DNA from: Lycorma delicatula
Taxonomy: Eukaryota; Arthropoda; Insecta; Hemiptera; Fulgoridae
Length of the DNA: 64,000 bases
Assembly (NCBI RefSeq): GCF_047948215.1
Contig: NC_134458.1
Span: 138,244,536 to 138,308,535 of the forward strand
Reading direction: 5' to 3'
The notes beneath the pieces were generated by a model. The model saw only the letters and a program-made list of their open reading frames with translations, was not told the DNA's origin and did no database searches. Below are positions 11,991-23,231 of this stretch, one piece after another. Position 1 is the stretch's first letter. Each line of letters opens with the position of its first letter. The position numbers were made by a program, and so were the translations under genes.

Positions 11991-14560
11991 AAAATTGACT
12001 GCTACTTATTATGAATACATTTTGTATATAAATTAGAATACCCGATATTTACTTAGTAGAACCGCTGGTCCAATCTTTTACCTTTGGATTTATTTTGCGT
12101 TATCATGTTTTAGATTTAAATTCATGTAGATAATTCATAAATGGATGAACAATAGCATAAATAGGGGGCACGACCTATTTTCGTAGTAGTAATATTTTTA
12201 ATGTTTTAACAATAATGTTACACTCGTAACAAATTTTTCTCCTTAAATAAAATTTAAAAAATTCACTAAATTTTTTTTAATTGAAATCGAGTAAAATATT
12301 CATGATATATTAGAGAATTAATAGAATATATTATTGGTTTACAAAAATCGTGGAAACGATTTTTTAGGCGAATGATGTAATTATTCTTAGTGAAAATTAT
12401 GCTATGTAAACAAGAAAAAACTTTTATAAGTTTTTAATAACGGTTACCATTTTTTATTAATTTGCGATTCATATACAACTGAAACGAAGGATCATTTTGA
12501 TTTGTGTTAATGTGGAATTACGCTTGAACAGCAAAACCAATTATAACGAAACTTTCAAAATGTACCTATTTTAACAAGAATTAGGTTTCAGTTAAACGAT
12601 TGAACTTTTAGCTCATTAATCATTAGCCGCTTCATTTAACATAACCCGGCAAAATATAAACTTGCTCCTATTGCAGTGAGATTTTCTTTTAAGTTGTCTT
12701 TGAAATTAAGCCTAGTATACTCGTATATTTTAGGGAAAATTTTAAACAGATGAAAAACCTTAAAGTAATTATCCTTGGAAGTTTTCTCTTTCTGTTTTTA
12801 TGGGATCACTTTCCTTCAGATAAAATCGTTTTTACTTATTTTCTGAGGATTTATTTTAGCAAAAGATCTCTTTTTACGAAAACTGAAGCATACACTGTAG
12901 AACTTCTAGAACTTTTTTAAAGAATAAATAAGAATTTTCTTTTATCTCGTAGAAACTTCCATAATTACATCAAACAAAATTTTAAACAATATATCGTACC
13001 AAACTGTTTTATACATATATATATTTTAACTTTTATTGGGGTTCACTCCTTGGTAAAGGATAAGAACTGAAACTAGGAATGACTGGTAACAGTAATTCAT
13101 CTTATCTCTAATAAATGGCTGCCTCTTAAAAAAATCTCGTTGCTTGCTTTATTTATGAGATTGAAGTATAAGCGTTATGGAATTTCAAAAATATGCCTTC
13201 TCTCTCACCCCGTTTTGGTCCCTAAAAATAATTTAAAAATTTAACTAGATAGAAAAATATTAATTACTTTTTTCATAATATTTTTGGCTAATTGTTATTT
13301 GCTTAAGAAGAGAGAAAATTCTGCTTCTAATGTTCACATAATTATTTTACGATATTATATTAACTAATAGTACAATATTTAATAAAAATACTTCGAATAA
13401 TAATGACAAAGTATACCTTATTCTATAAAAACTTTAGCGCAAATACTTCTGTAAATTAGTGTAATAAGTGGGGACTCAAAACCAGAGGTAGTAATTTATT
13501 TTTCAACACGAGAATTATGCATACATTAAATTAAAAAACTGTTAAGTGGGTACCGTATACTACACAAAATACAGCCATACTTTATTCTAACTTAATGGTT
13601 TAGAAATAAAATAACTGGAAAATGAATTTTTTAAATAAATTTATTATTATATGGTTGGTAGTATAAAAGAATATTTTATTTCACAATTTTAGTTGAAATA
13701 TTATTTACATTACATTTAACTTATCGTGTCTTTCACTGGTATTTCCAATTTAATTTCATTTACATGGAATAAATCTATTTCTTAGAATTCCAAAAAGGAA
13801 ATGAGTTATTCATAAAAGAGTTAAAAGCTTTTATTTAAAATATATATATAAGTAATAAAATTCATACTCTGTAAAATCACAGAAAGCAGACTGTATGTAT
13901 GTAAAGCAACATTACCAGTAGTTTCACCACATACCATTTCATATTTATTACCTGAAAGGAAATTTCAGTTAAAATTCTGAAATATATTTCATAGAACATT
14001 TTATCTGATGCAATTTATGTTTCCTAAAATATTTTATTAAAATTCGTTCACAGTGAGGAAATAAAAAAATAAGTTCTTCCAAGAAAAGACCGAGTCCCGG
14101 CTACCTGGGCGAGGTCTTGTACCCTTCCGAAGTAGTTTGAGGCGCTGTCACCCCTCTAATCTAAGTTTATGCTTAGTTGCGGGTCCGGATCCGAGGAGCG
14201 GGGAAAATAAAGAAGATAAAAATAAAGTTCTTGGAGAACTTTAGTTTAAATCTTTTTTAATTAAATTTATTTAAAGTTATTTATTTATTTAAAGTTAATA
14301 TTTGCTTTAATTTATTTGTTGTATTTTTTTGTACGTATATAAAATGCAGTCTTAGCTAGTTTATTTTATAAAAAATGTTGTGCACGCGCGTGTTACTCAA
14401 TAAAACAAAAATTAAATGAAAAAAGCAGTCCATTTTCTTTCGACTTTGTCGTCCGCAACTCCATTATTATTTTTTAATATTTTTTTTCATTTTCTTATCT
14501 TTTCCTAACTGCATGAAAACGTTTTTTTTTTTAGAGATTATTGGGTGTTAGTTTTTTTTG
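11991..14560. other. AT-rich intergenic DNA with one GC-richer patch
   Basis: No gene recognised. About 14088-14205 is distinctly GC-richer than its surroundings, with CCGAGTCCCGGCTACCTGGG and GGGTCCGGATCCGAGGAG. It could be a fragment of a transposable element, but I could not match it to anything in the window. Confidence 0.45.
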
Positions 14561-14984
14561 CACAAAGTTTTACGGTCCTGACATCATAACTATAGATTTA
14601 TGTTTCAAGAAGGAAAGTATAGTAATCAGTCAAAAAATAGGGTATGGATTTTTTCCATTTATCGACGATTCATGAACCAGGGACCCCAAAAAACAAAATA
14701 GTGAGAAGTAATGTTCCTCCATACGTACGTATGTGTGTTAGCGTGTTCAAAGTTTAATAATTTTTCACTGGATAAAACGGTTTTGATGAAATTTGGCACA
14801 GAGGTTTATGTATAGAGGACAATTTGTTGGTAAAAGTTTGGAATCGATAACTCCAGGGAATGGGATAGATAGTTTTTTGGGGATTAATTTTCTCAAGATT
14901 TTGCAAACATAACTCCACTTTATATTAAGCTCAGTACATGCGTATATTCTTATCTTGAACCATTTTTTTTTTTTAAATTCGCCT

Positions 14985-15260
14985 CCAAATTGTTCCCTTT
15001 CTCCATCTTGTAATGAAATGTAGTAGAAATATCTTCGTTATTTCTACTATACTTCATTACTTTCGTTTTTTTGTTTATTTTTATACGGTAGTTCTTTCGT
15101 AGGACTTCATCCATGCAGTTCGTTGTTTCTTTTAACTCTTTTTTACTCTCGGCTAGAATTACTATATCACCAGCAAATCGTAGCATCTTTATCTTTTCAC
15201 CTTGTACTGTTACTCCGGATCTAAATTGTTCTTTAACATCATTAGGTAACCTTTTACTGG
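14985..15260 (-). pseudogene. RTE-like LINE reverse transcriptase fragment
   Basis: The minus-strand translation contains NDVKEQFRSGVTVQG, then LRFAGDIVILAE, then DEVLRKNYRIKIN. This lines up with residues about 581-645 of the long LINE frame at 30080-32650, so both belong to one family. The catalytic FADD box reads FAGD here, removing one of the two metal-binding aspartates, and the flanks on both sides stop matching. It is an inactive fragment. A stretch just to the left (about 14690-14940) looks repeat-like but is not matched inside the window. Confidence 0.82.
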
Positions 15261-15675
15261 TTGAACCTTTTTCAGTGGAATTTTTTTTATTTTCTTTCAT
15301 TTAACAAAGTAAACGTAGACAAATCAAAAAAATTACTAGGGAGGTGATTTTGGGGGTGGAGGAGTAGAAAAATATCGTTTTTCTTAATTTTTAAACTTTT
15401 TTCATGTATAATTATTTTTCCATTGTATAAGAATAAATAATTAATGACTTTAAAAACATTTTCTTTTAAAGAACTCATTTTCCTTGCAATCACCACTAAA
15501 TCGTCAGCCTAAGCCCTGAGGTTTATTCAATAAAGATACAAATAGCTGTGAAGGTAAAATAGTTGGCAAGAGTGTTACGATACTATCAGAATAGTAGGTT
15601 GGTAATCTTTTAATAACTAAAAATCAGCTGTTTTAGTAAAATTGTTTTTTTTTATTCTGAAAGTTTCATTTTACA

Positions 15676-16440
15676 ATGACAAGTCCTCTTAAACTTTGTG
15701 AATTGGTTGATCAGCGTGCTGTGATCGGTTTTTTTTTCTGTTTTCCAAAGGTGATAAACCGGTAAACATTTACTCTTATATGACAAATATTACGGACAAA
15801 GTATATGAATCGCAGACATTTTTAAAAATGAATAGAAAAATTTCAGGGCGGACAAATTTCAGTGATTGACGAGCCCTGTTCTGAACGTCCAATTGAAGTT
15901 TCAACGTCACCGCTTGTAGCTCGCATACATTCTTTCATACAAGAAGATCGATGGATTAAAGTTAAATTATAGCTGAAAAAATACAAGTGTTGGTACGTTA
16001 TCATCAACAAATGTTTAACTCAAGTACCGCAAAACTAGCGCAAGTTCGGTTCCAAGAGAGTTTACAGATCATCATAAGGGACAAGACTTCATATGTGTTC
16101 AGAGTTGAAAAACGGTATCAGTAGGGAGGTGATGCTTTTTTACACAGTATTCTAACCTGTAATGAGACATGCATTCACCATTATGAACCGGAATCAAAAA
16201 ATGGAAAATACGAGGTCGCATGTCAAGAAAAAATTCCGAACCCAACCATCAGTAGGAAAAAATTATGTTGATAATTTTTGGGTATATAAAAGGCCAAGTT
16301 TTCTCGATTTTCTATAAACTCAGCTAATAATAAACAGCTCATACTACTGTGATATGCTTAACAACAAAAATTAATCACCTCAGAGTATCCCTGCAGCTTA
16401 CTTTTGTTTTTGTGTTGTACAATGTTATCCATCTGATAAA
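15676..16440 (+). pseudogene. mariner-family transposase pseudogene
   Basis: A start-like ATG at 15676 opens MTSPLKLCELVDQRAVIGF, typical of the mariner N-terminus. Pieces in shifting frames follow: an EDxPxSGRP-type region (VIDEPCSERPIEVSTS), IQEDRWIKV, VPREFTDHHK, CNETCIHHYEPESK, KKFRTQPSVGK, FWVYKR and TINS-YYC-like INSSYYCDML. The order follows a mariner transposase through roughly the first two thirds. The first catalytic Asp of the usual GDETW box is Asn (CNETC). Several stops and frameshifts make it non-functional. In intact members this is a DD34D cut-and-paste transposase in the nucleus. I did not find convincing terminal inverted repeats. Confidence 0.82.
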
Positions 16441-17864
16441 CTTACAAGATACTTAAAAGAAGACTGAAATTTTTAACCGGCTGTATTTTCTAATACTATC
16501 AAAAATTTACTCATAAATTAATGTGTAGCTGTTGTAAATCAATAATAAATTCATAAAAATGTTCTTAAATGGTATGAAAATTGTAAATATGTGATCTGAA
16601 TATTGTCTTTAAAATGTTATTTTCCCTTATCATAAATTAAGGCTATTTAAATCTAATAATTTTGAAAATTGTGTAATAGTATATTTATGATTTTTAAACT
16701 AACAGCACACTTTGTTGCTTGCAAATAAAGGATAATCAAACTTATTTGTCTGTCTGACTGTCTCACTCTTTCACTGTTTCTCTGTCATTCTCTCTCTCTT
16801 TCTCATTTAAATTTACACATAATCTCTTTTTTCATCACCGGTTGATACTTTGTCTATATTTTTTAGTATGCTTACGTATAAATAAACAGTCATTTTTTTT
16901 TTTTTTACAAAATTCCAATCTGGATTTAAGAAACAGTAGAAAATATTATGGCAAACATGTTTTTTTTTTCTTTTTGTATATTTATGTTATTAGACTTATC
17001 TAGCATTATTGTTAATAATTCATTATAAAATCAGATAAAATGACTTTTTTTTTTTTGAAGATGCATACAATAAATGTCAAGTGTTGTTTTTTCTTTTGTT
17101 TATTTGTATTTGCAAAACAATAAATAAATAAGAATTAATGTGGACAGTAAAAATTGCGTTTTCTAAAGAATAGAAGAAGGAGAATAGTCTTGAAACAATT
17201 TATAAAAAGATATGAATCTCATTTTTCATTGTATTCTATATATTGTAAGAGAGACTGAGGCAGTGGTGAGGGTGGGAAGAGAGAGAAATATAGTAAGATA
17301 AGTAATATAATAGAAAGAGATAGATACATCATCAAATTGACAGTTAGTGAACGGCTAACCAAATTTGTATAACTTATGCCTCACTAAATTAGGAATGGAG
17401 AACATAGGGAATTCAGCAATACGTTGTGTAATATTTATTGTTAGCGAGAAATACTGTAAAATGAGAAAATAAAGATATACGAATAGATAAAACAAATTAA
17501 ATAAATTAATGAAAGATAACACTTTTACACTGTTGCTAAAATTATAATCCAAAAGGTGTTTTGTTACTTATTTTGATTTTGAAAGAAATATATAAAAAAA
17601 ATAATAATAAATTTTTAACGTAAAAATCAACATATTTTTCATTTATTTTTCTAATTAGTAAAAAGTAATTGAAAAAGTATTGTTGTCTGTATAAACATTT
17701 GAATTTATTTTTTAATTAAATACTTTTTTGTATGCTGCATTCACAGTTACTAGATTTATTAGACAAATAAATGCTATTAAAAAAAAAAGCTGGCAAAGTA
17801 TTCTATGACTTTCCCGACTATTAATATAAAAAATTAAGAGTTAGACAAAAAATAAAAAATAAAA
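16441..17864. other. AT-rich intergenic DNA, no gene seen
   Basis: Includes a pyrimidine-rich low-complexity stretch at about 16740-16806 (GTCTGTCTGACTGTCTC followed by CTCT runs). The open frame at 17355-17552 (minus) is hydrophobic low-complexity sequence without a family signature. Confidence 0.5.
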
Positions 17865-18175
17865 AAATAACAGAATATATTATATTTTTAGAGGTGGAAA
17901 ATAAATTTTAAAGAAAAGGTTTTCTAAAAATATTTATATGTAGGTTAAGCTTAATAAATTTGCTTAAGTAAAGTTTTCTCTATATCCAACACCCCCTTCA
18001 ATAAAGTTTAAAAATAAGAAAACGATTTAGAAAATTTTCTAAAAAACCTTTTCTGCATTTCTGCAAAGATTGTAGAAATCTCTTGATAGCTCTGTATACG
18101 AAATATGAACTATCAGAAAACAGAAAATTTTGGAAAATATTTAAACCGAAGGAAGGAAGAGAAAAAGAACAAAAA
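17865..18175 (+). repeat. Dispersed repeat 'family A', copy 3 (partial)
   Basis: Blocks shared with 11270-11560 include TTTTAGAGGTGGAAAATAAA, AAAGTTTTCTCTA, CTTGATAGCTCTGTATACG and ATTTAAACCGAAGG. Only the middle of the family is present. It abuts a LINE fossil on its right. Confidence 0.65.
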
Positions 18176-18239
18176 AGTATGTTATTAAATGAAGAATGGA
18201 GAATTAAGTATTAAGAACGAGAAACAAATATAATAGAAG

Positions 18240-18720
18240 TTTAGAATTCTTTTATTTAGATTGTAAAATTAGAAAAAATGAAGGAAGTGAGGAAAACATT
18301 AAAAATGAACTGGCACAAGCAAGAAGAGCTACTGTACAAAAAATAAACTGACTAAATTTAATTATGAATCTTGGAATTAGAAAAGAATTCCCAAAAACTT
18401 TCATTAGGTATAATACTCTATGATAGTGAAACATAGGAAACATATAAACTCGAAAAATGCTTTTGAAATGTAATGTTATAATAGGAAATTAAATATCGAG
18501 TAGATTGAAAAAATAGAACATTTTTATTTTCTATTTCTTAGAGATTTTTCTAATTCTATTTTTCTAAGTCTTAGAACGAGAATAGAAGATATCGAATTTA
18601 GTTTAATTTTTTTTTAAAGATAATTTAAAAGATAAAAGATGAATAGGAAGACAGAGATTAGCATTTATAAAAAGGATAATTGAGAATGTAAGACGTAGTA
18701 AATGTATTAGCTTAAAATAA
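18240..18720 (+). pseudogene. Old RTE-like LINE C-terminal fossil
   Basis: The plus-strand translation of about 18246-18360 reads YLDCKIRKNEGS, then IKNELAQARRA. The pattern equals YLGSRITKDGRS, IKCRIAQAKRA in the LINE frame at 30080-32650 (residues about 673-697). Further on, FIRYNTLYDSET mirrors VYVWSVALYGSETW, and GRQRLAFIKRIIENV (about 18640-18690) mirrors GRPRLEYVKQIVRDV. Stops and frameshifts separate these pieces. It is much more diverged than the other copies, so it is an older insertion. Confidence 0.68.
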
Positions 18721-18869
18721 AAAATATATTCAGATAAGTGAATAATAATGTATTATACTAATTACATTGGAAATGATAGATAGGTATGATATTACATGGA
18801 TAAAGAAAAGAATTGCTTTAATATTTGCCTGAAGGGATTAAGGAAAATTGTGGGAACACCTTGAACAGT

Positions 18870-20108
18870 TCACCATTATAAAGTACAAAATTAATGAAAA
18901 AAAAATTAATAGTTGTGGTCTACATTAATAAATAAAATACTCTGTCGCAGTAAGTGCATCAGAAGCGCGGATTTCCGGTTTTAGTTTAGAAGGAAAGGAT
19001 GTTGCACTGCTGTAATGATTTTTGAACATAATATTGCTTTCCATGTTTTAGCTAGGTTTTTGTGTTTTTTTTTTTTTACAGTGACAGGGTTTTTTTGGAT
19101 TTCATATTATGTTAGTATCATGTGTTCTTTTAAAATACTGCAAGGTACTATGTATTCAGTAATTAAACAGAATGCCAAGGAGATCGGCATTTCATGGTTG
19201 ATTCTTTGATCATTGTTGTGTGCTTTGTGAAAGCAAAGCCAATTTGTGTGTTTAGTAAAAATCGTTTATTCATAAGTGAAACCTTTTTTGTCTGTTAATG
19301 TTTTAAATATAAAAATAAATTAATCTTTTTAAGACTAATAAAACCTACTTAAATTAAAAAAAAAAAGAATTTCAATTTTTTTGGATCGACACTAAATTAT
19401 GATTAGTAAGAGCTGGCACCTGTTTCAACAAGTTCAATTTTATCAGAATTTATATTAATATAATTTTAAAAAGTGTTTATATTTTCTCCTATAAAAACTA
19501 TTTTCATTTTCAGTTCTGATATTTTCATCCATGGGAATTTTTAATTTTTATACAATGATTTTTCTCTTAATCAGATTTTCTCATTGTAGAAATCGTTTTC
19601 ATCGGGCTGAAAATAATTGTTTTAATACTTTATACTTTATCTTATTAGAAATTAAAAAATCCTAGGATAATCTCAATTATCCTAGGATAAATAATCTTTA
19701 GAATTAAGAAAAAATAAAGACTTAATAATGAATATTTTTCAATATTTGGGTAGTAACAGGTCTTTGGTCTGGAAATAACGTAGGCTCTCTTAAATTGTCT
19801 TAACCATAAACGAAGGAGCGTTTTACTGGGGACAAAATTAAAAAATAACACTATTTTCAAATTTTAATGATGGTATTCCATAAAACGATAAAAAAGAAAC
19901 ACTTTTTTGTAATTTTCTCGAAGTCGTTGTTTAGAAATAACCAAAAGGAAGTATTACACGTACATACAAACACCCATGTACATTATCATTCATTAACATT
20001 CAAATTTCTACTTAAGTAGCATTTTTTATTTTCCACAAAATAAAAAGAGTTATACCAGTATCGTACCTAGATGATTATATGAATGGTAAAGTTATGGAAA
20101 CAACAAAA
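18870..20108. other. AT-rich intergenic DNA, no gene seen
   Basis: No RNA gene or transposon signature was recognised. Open frames at 19015-19209 and 19645-19860 are hydrophobic low-complexity sequence. Confidence 0.5.
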
Positions 20109-20665
20109 AAGCGGTAAATAAAATAATCATTAAAAAACAAACAAAAAACCGATTAATTGTACACATCTACCTAGAATAGTTACGAAAAACGGACAAAAAA
20201 TATTTTTTTCTTAACCTCCGGGACCACCGATTTACTTCAGAGGATGAGGTGAATAAAAAATTTTTTAGCGTGTGAAAATGCCATGTCTGACCGGGATTCG
20301 AACCCGGGACAAAAAATAATTAAACAAGTTTTCTTTCAGGCATTTTTCAGTATACAGTAAGTTAGTCAGCGATGTGAAATTTAATAATACTTTTAAATTA
20401 TTTATGTTGTAGTCGGATACCTGTGTAGGCTAGATGAGATGTTGAATTTTACGGCCTCCATTAAGACTTACAGGCACCCGAATACAAAATAAAATGTGGA
20501 TGTAATATTAAATTTCATACAGCTGACTAACTTACTGTATCCTAAAAAAAATGCTGGAAAAAAACTTGTTTAACTATTTTTTGTTCGTTTTCATAATTAT
20601 TCTAGGTAGTTGTGTACAATGAGTAGTCGGATTTTTTGTTTTTTACTAATTATTTTATTGCTGAT
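20109..20665. mobile_element. Foldback element 2, split by a SINE
   Basis: Outward from a centre near 20450, the two sides are inverted copies. TACAGTAAGTTAGTCAGC (20352-20370) pairs with GCTGACTAACTTACTGTA (about 20522-20540). GTACACATCTACCTAGAATA (about 20160-20179) pairs with TATTCTAGGTAGTTGTGTAC (about 20600-20619). GTCGGATACCTGTGTAGG near 20412 pairs with TTACAGGCACCCGAATAC near 20467. The left arm is interrupted by a SINE at 20203-20308, and the right arm is uninterrupted. No coding sequence is seen. It is probably a non-autonomous hairpin transposon; its class is unknown. Confidence 0.75.
20203..20308 (-). mobile_element. Truncated tRNA-derived SINE inside foldback element
   Basis: On the minus strand it begins CCCGGGTTCGAATCCCGG, a perfect tRNA B box with T-arm stem, continues TCAGACATGGCATTTTCACA, and ends TCCTCTGAAGTAAATCGG, GGTCCCGGAGGTTAAG and a short A tail. 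It is flanked by ACAAAAAATA at 20193-20202 and 20309-20318, the target-site duplication. It shares its tail with the SINE at 260-546 but has a different tRNA-like head. It is not a tRNA gene: no acceptor, D or anticodon arms are present. Confidence 0.82.
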
Positions 20666-21374
20666 TTTACATCAAAATCGTACGTAGATTAAAAATAAGT
20701 TATAAAAAAATATTTTAAATAATTATCAACATTATTCGTTCAGGAGGCTTAAATTATAAACTCTAATTCAGCTGTTTTTCAGCGATGCCTTAAAAAAAGA
20801 AAAAAGCTTACATTCATAGTATGGTTAAACATTCAATTATTTTAATTTTGCGTTGTTCTTCACAATAAAACCTGTCGTTTTTGTAACTGACAAACGAAAC
20901 GGTTGTCGGTGACCCAGCATGAGATGCAACTTACACTTTATATCACACTATTCTTAAGAACAATAATTTCATGACAAGCATACTAGGAAAAGTGTGGAAT
21001 GAAATAGTTCCTTGTAATTTTCGCTGAGCTGAAAATACTGTTGCACAACAACGAAAAAGATTAGTTAAATAATAAAACGTCTTGTAATATGTAGTAAAAA
21101 ATTATCATTATTTACTATTTTGACATGTCTGTAAATGTTGAAATATGATTATTGTTTAAATAAATAATTTTCATTATAAGTTATAAATATATAATAATTT
21201 TTAAAAAATCCTTCTTAAAATTTTGAAATAAATGTAGTATATTTAAAAGTTAATACGATTTGCTGCTTTAAACTCAAGGAAAGTTCCGTGAAATCATGAA
21301 TTTTGAAAAGATTAAAGGCAAAACGTAATGTACATTTTTCAGAAAAGATCACATTAAAGAATGAAATTTAATAT

Positions 21375-22155
21375 CCAGAGTGATTCACGAGGAATATAAT
21401 AAAAGGATATGTTCTAATCATTAAAATAAAGAAGAAAGTTCGCGTAAAAAGATTAGGAAACGCTTCGTTATCGGGTTTCAGCTGGCTGAAAGATTTTGCC
21501 CTGATTTCTGCGTCTTTGGTAAAATTAAGCCATACTGTAATTCATGGTATCCAAATTAAGGGATAAATTTAGTGGTTTTATATGAAATCTAAACTGGAAA
21601 GTTGGAAAAAAAATAGATCTCAGAACTGTATATTTCGTATTTTTCGAGAAATCTGGGTTAAAATACAAAAAAAATTGGGGTCTAAAAACACACTATTTTA
21701 TGTTTGGAGTAGAATAACTTTGTTAAATAGGTAACAAACAGATAAATGTTTTTTAGCAATTCTTGTAGGGAATCTGATTCTGAGAAATATATAATTAATA
21801 AGGTTCACAGAGACTAAGTACAAATATAAGAATGTCAAAGTTTATTAAAAACAAAACTTATCAAAATATGGGAGATTTTAATTAAGCATTAAACGAGACA
21901 AAATCTTCAATATTACAAAGCAAAAGAATTAAATATATTGGAAAAATAACAAATACAAATACAAGCAATACAGTCACTTACAAATAACAAAAATAAAATG
22001 TCCTTAGTGTGGTACAACCAATACAAAGCAACCTTACTGGAATACGGAAAGTCACCATTAGCATTGTTCGTCGGGCATATCCACTGTAGCGGAGAACACT
22101 AGTTTTTTAATATTGTAAATTTTGTTTCCGTTAATATCTAGTTAAAATTTTCCAC
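21375..22155. mobile_element. Long-inverted-repeat (foldback) element, copy 2
   Basis: It begins CCAGAGTGATTCACGAGGAA and matches the left arm and centre of the element at 7141-8519 over about 700 bp, including ATAAAGAAGAAAGTTC, GGTTTTATATGAAATCT and TACTGGAATACGGAAAG. The second arm is short: ATATTGTAAATTTTGTTTCC (about 22110-22130) pairs with sequence near 21890-21920. The rest of that arm is lost or replaced by the TA microsatellite at 22157-22185. Confidence 0.72.
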
Positions 22156-22823
22156 ACTTGTATATATATATATATATATATACACACAAATACAGGAAAA
22201 TTATATACTATGAAGATAGTACATAATTTGGTGGTATTTCACTATGTAAATAATGAACATTTGATGGGGATCATGGCCATTAATGGACATAATGAGAGCA
22301 TTTCACTATTAACTTCATCATCAACCTTCTTCTAAAAATAAATAGAATAAAAGAACCTCTCAATTTTTAAAAATAGCTTAACTTTTGAGTGTAAAAATAA
22401 AACAAAATAAGAGTCTTCAAACGCCCTCATTTGTTAAAAGAGTTGTGGAACATTACTAATCTTTATATAATAATAATGATAATTTAATGGTAATTTTAAC
22501 AAAAAAATATATTTATTTTTATTTCTCATAATCACTTAAGGGTCAAGAGTCGAAATAAAATTGTCAAAACATAAGGAACAGTAGAGAGTATACATAAAAT
22601 AGTTAATAAAATTCTGCAAGAGATTATAAAATTAAAGATTGTGTTTTATTTATGTATGGTATATATATATCTAAGTATAGAATTAACCGATTATATTTTA
22701 TTTTCAATTTATTGTGTTATTTTTTAATCAAAAGAAAGGTGGGTTATTATTAAGTTGTTTTATTATTCTGTACGTATAATTACTAAGAATTAAGGAATTC
22801 TTTTATGATGTCATGTCTTAGAA

Positions 22824-22829
<6 letters not shown>

Positions 22830-22890
<61 letters not shown>

Positions 22891-22913
22891 GTGTGTGTGT
22901 ATATGTATATATA
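22830..22913 (+). repeat. Compound (CT)n(GT)n(AT)n microsatellite
   Basis: An almost pure CT run from 22830 to 22889, with one CTTT break, followed by GT repeats to about 22900 and a short AT tract. It is a polypurine/polypyrimidine tract. Confidence 0.95.
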
Positions 22914-23042
22914 GCTGATTTATTAATATTACATTTGAAACACGGCTGCGGTTTTATCAAAAGTTAAAATAGAAAGAACGTTTACGAGAGGAAAAAGAAG
23001 CAGTTGGTCGGTGAGACCTTGTTTCTCCGACTACTTCGTGGT

Positions 23043-23231
23043 TCATATTCGTCTTCCATCTTGGACAGGCTTACCGCGGTCGCGGCCACACATATAAAAT
23101 ACACGGTCAGCAATATATTCTATTGTCGAAACAAAGGCGAACAATAATACTGTTTCTAGCCTTGGGCCGGTGAACATAACATAACGGCCTACCTTCTTCA
23201 ATTGCCTTTTTATGAGGGGCTGAATAGGCAT
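23043..23231 (-). CDS. Possible exon or small open frame, unknown
   Basis: A 62-codon minus-strand frame, MPIQPLIKRQLKKVGRYVMF onward, includes a hydrophobic stretch (TVLLFAFVSTIEYIADRVFY) and ends RDRGKPVQDGRRI. Base composition is more gene-like than the flanking DNA. Splice-like borders exist on the minus strand: TACTAATGCCTATTCAG before CCCCTC, and GCG/GTAAGC within the CGCGACCGCGG region. I do not recognise the protein. It could be an exon of an unseen gene, a transposon remnant, or chance. Confidence 0.18.
   Translation of the reverse strand: MPIQPLIKRQLKKVGRYVMFTGPRLETVLLFAFVSTIEYIADRVFYMCGRDRGKPVQDGRRI

Noticed and set aside
20281..20310. tRNA gene suggested by GGGTTCGAATCCC
   Set aside because: Only the T-arm is present; no acceptor, D or anticodon stems, and it lies within a SINE bounded by target-site duplications.
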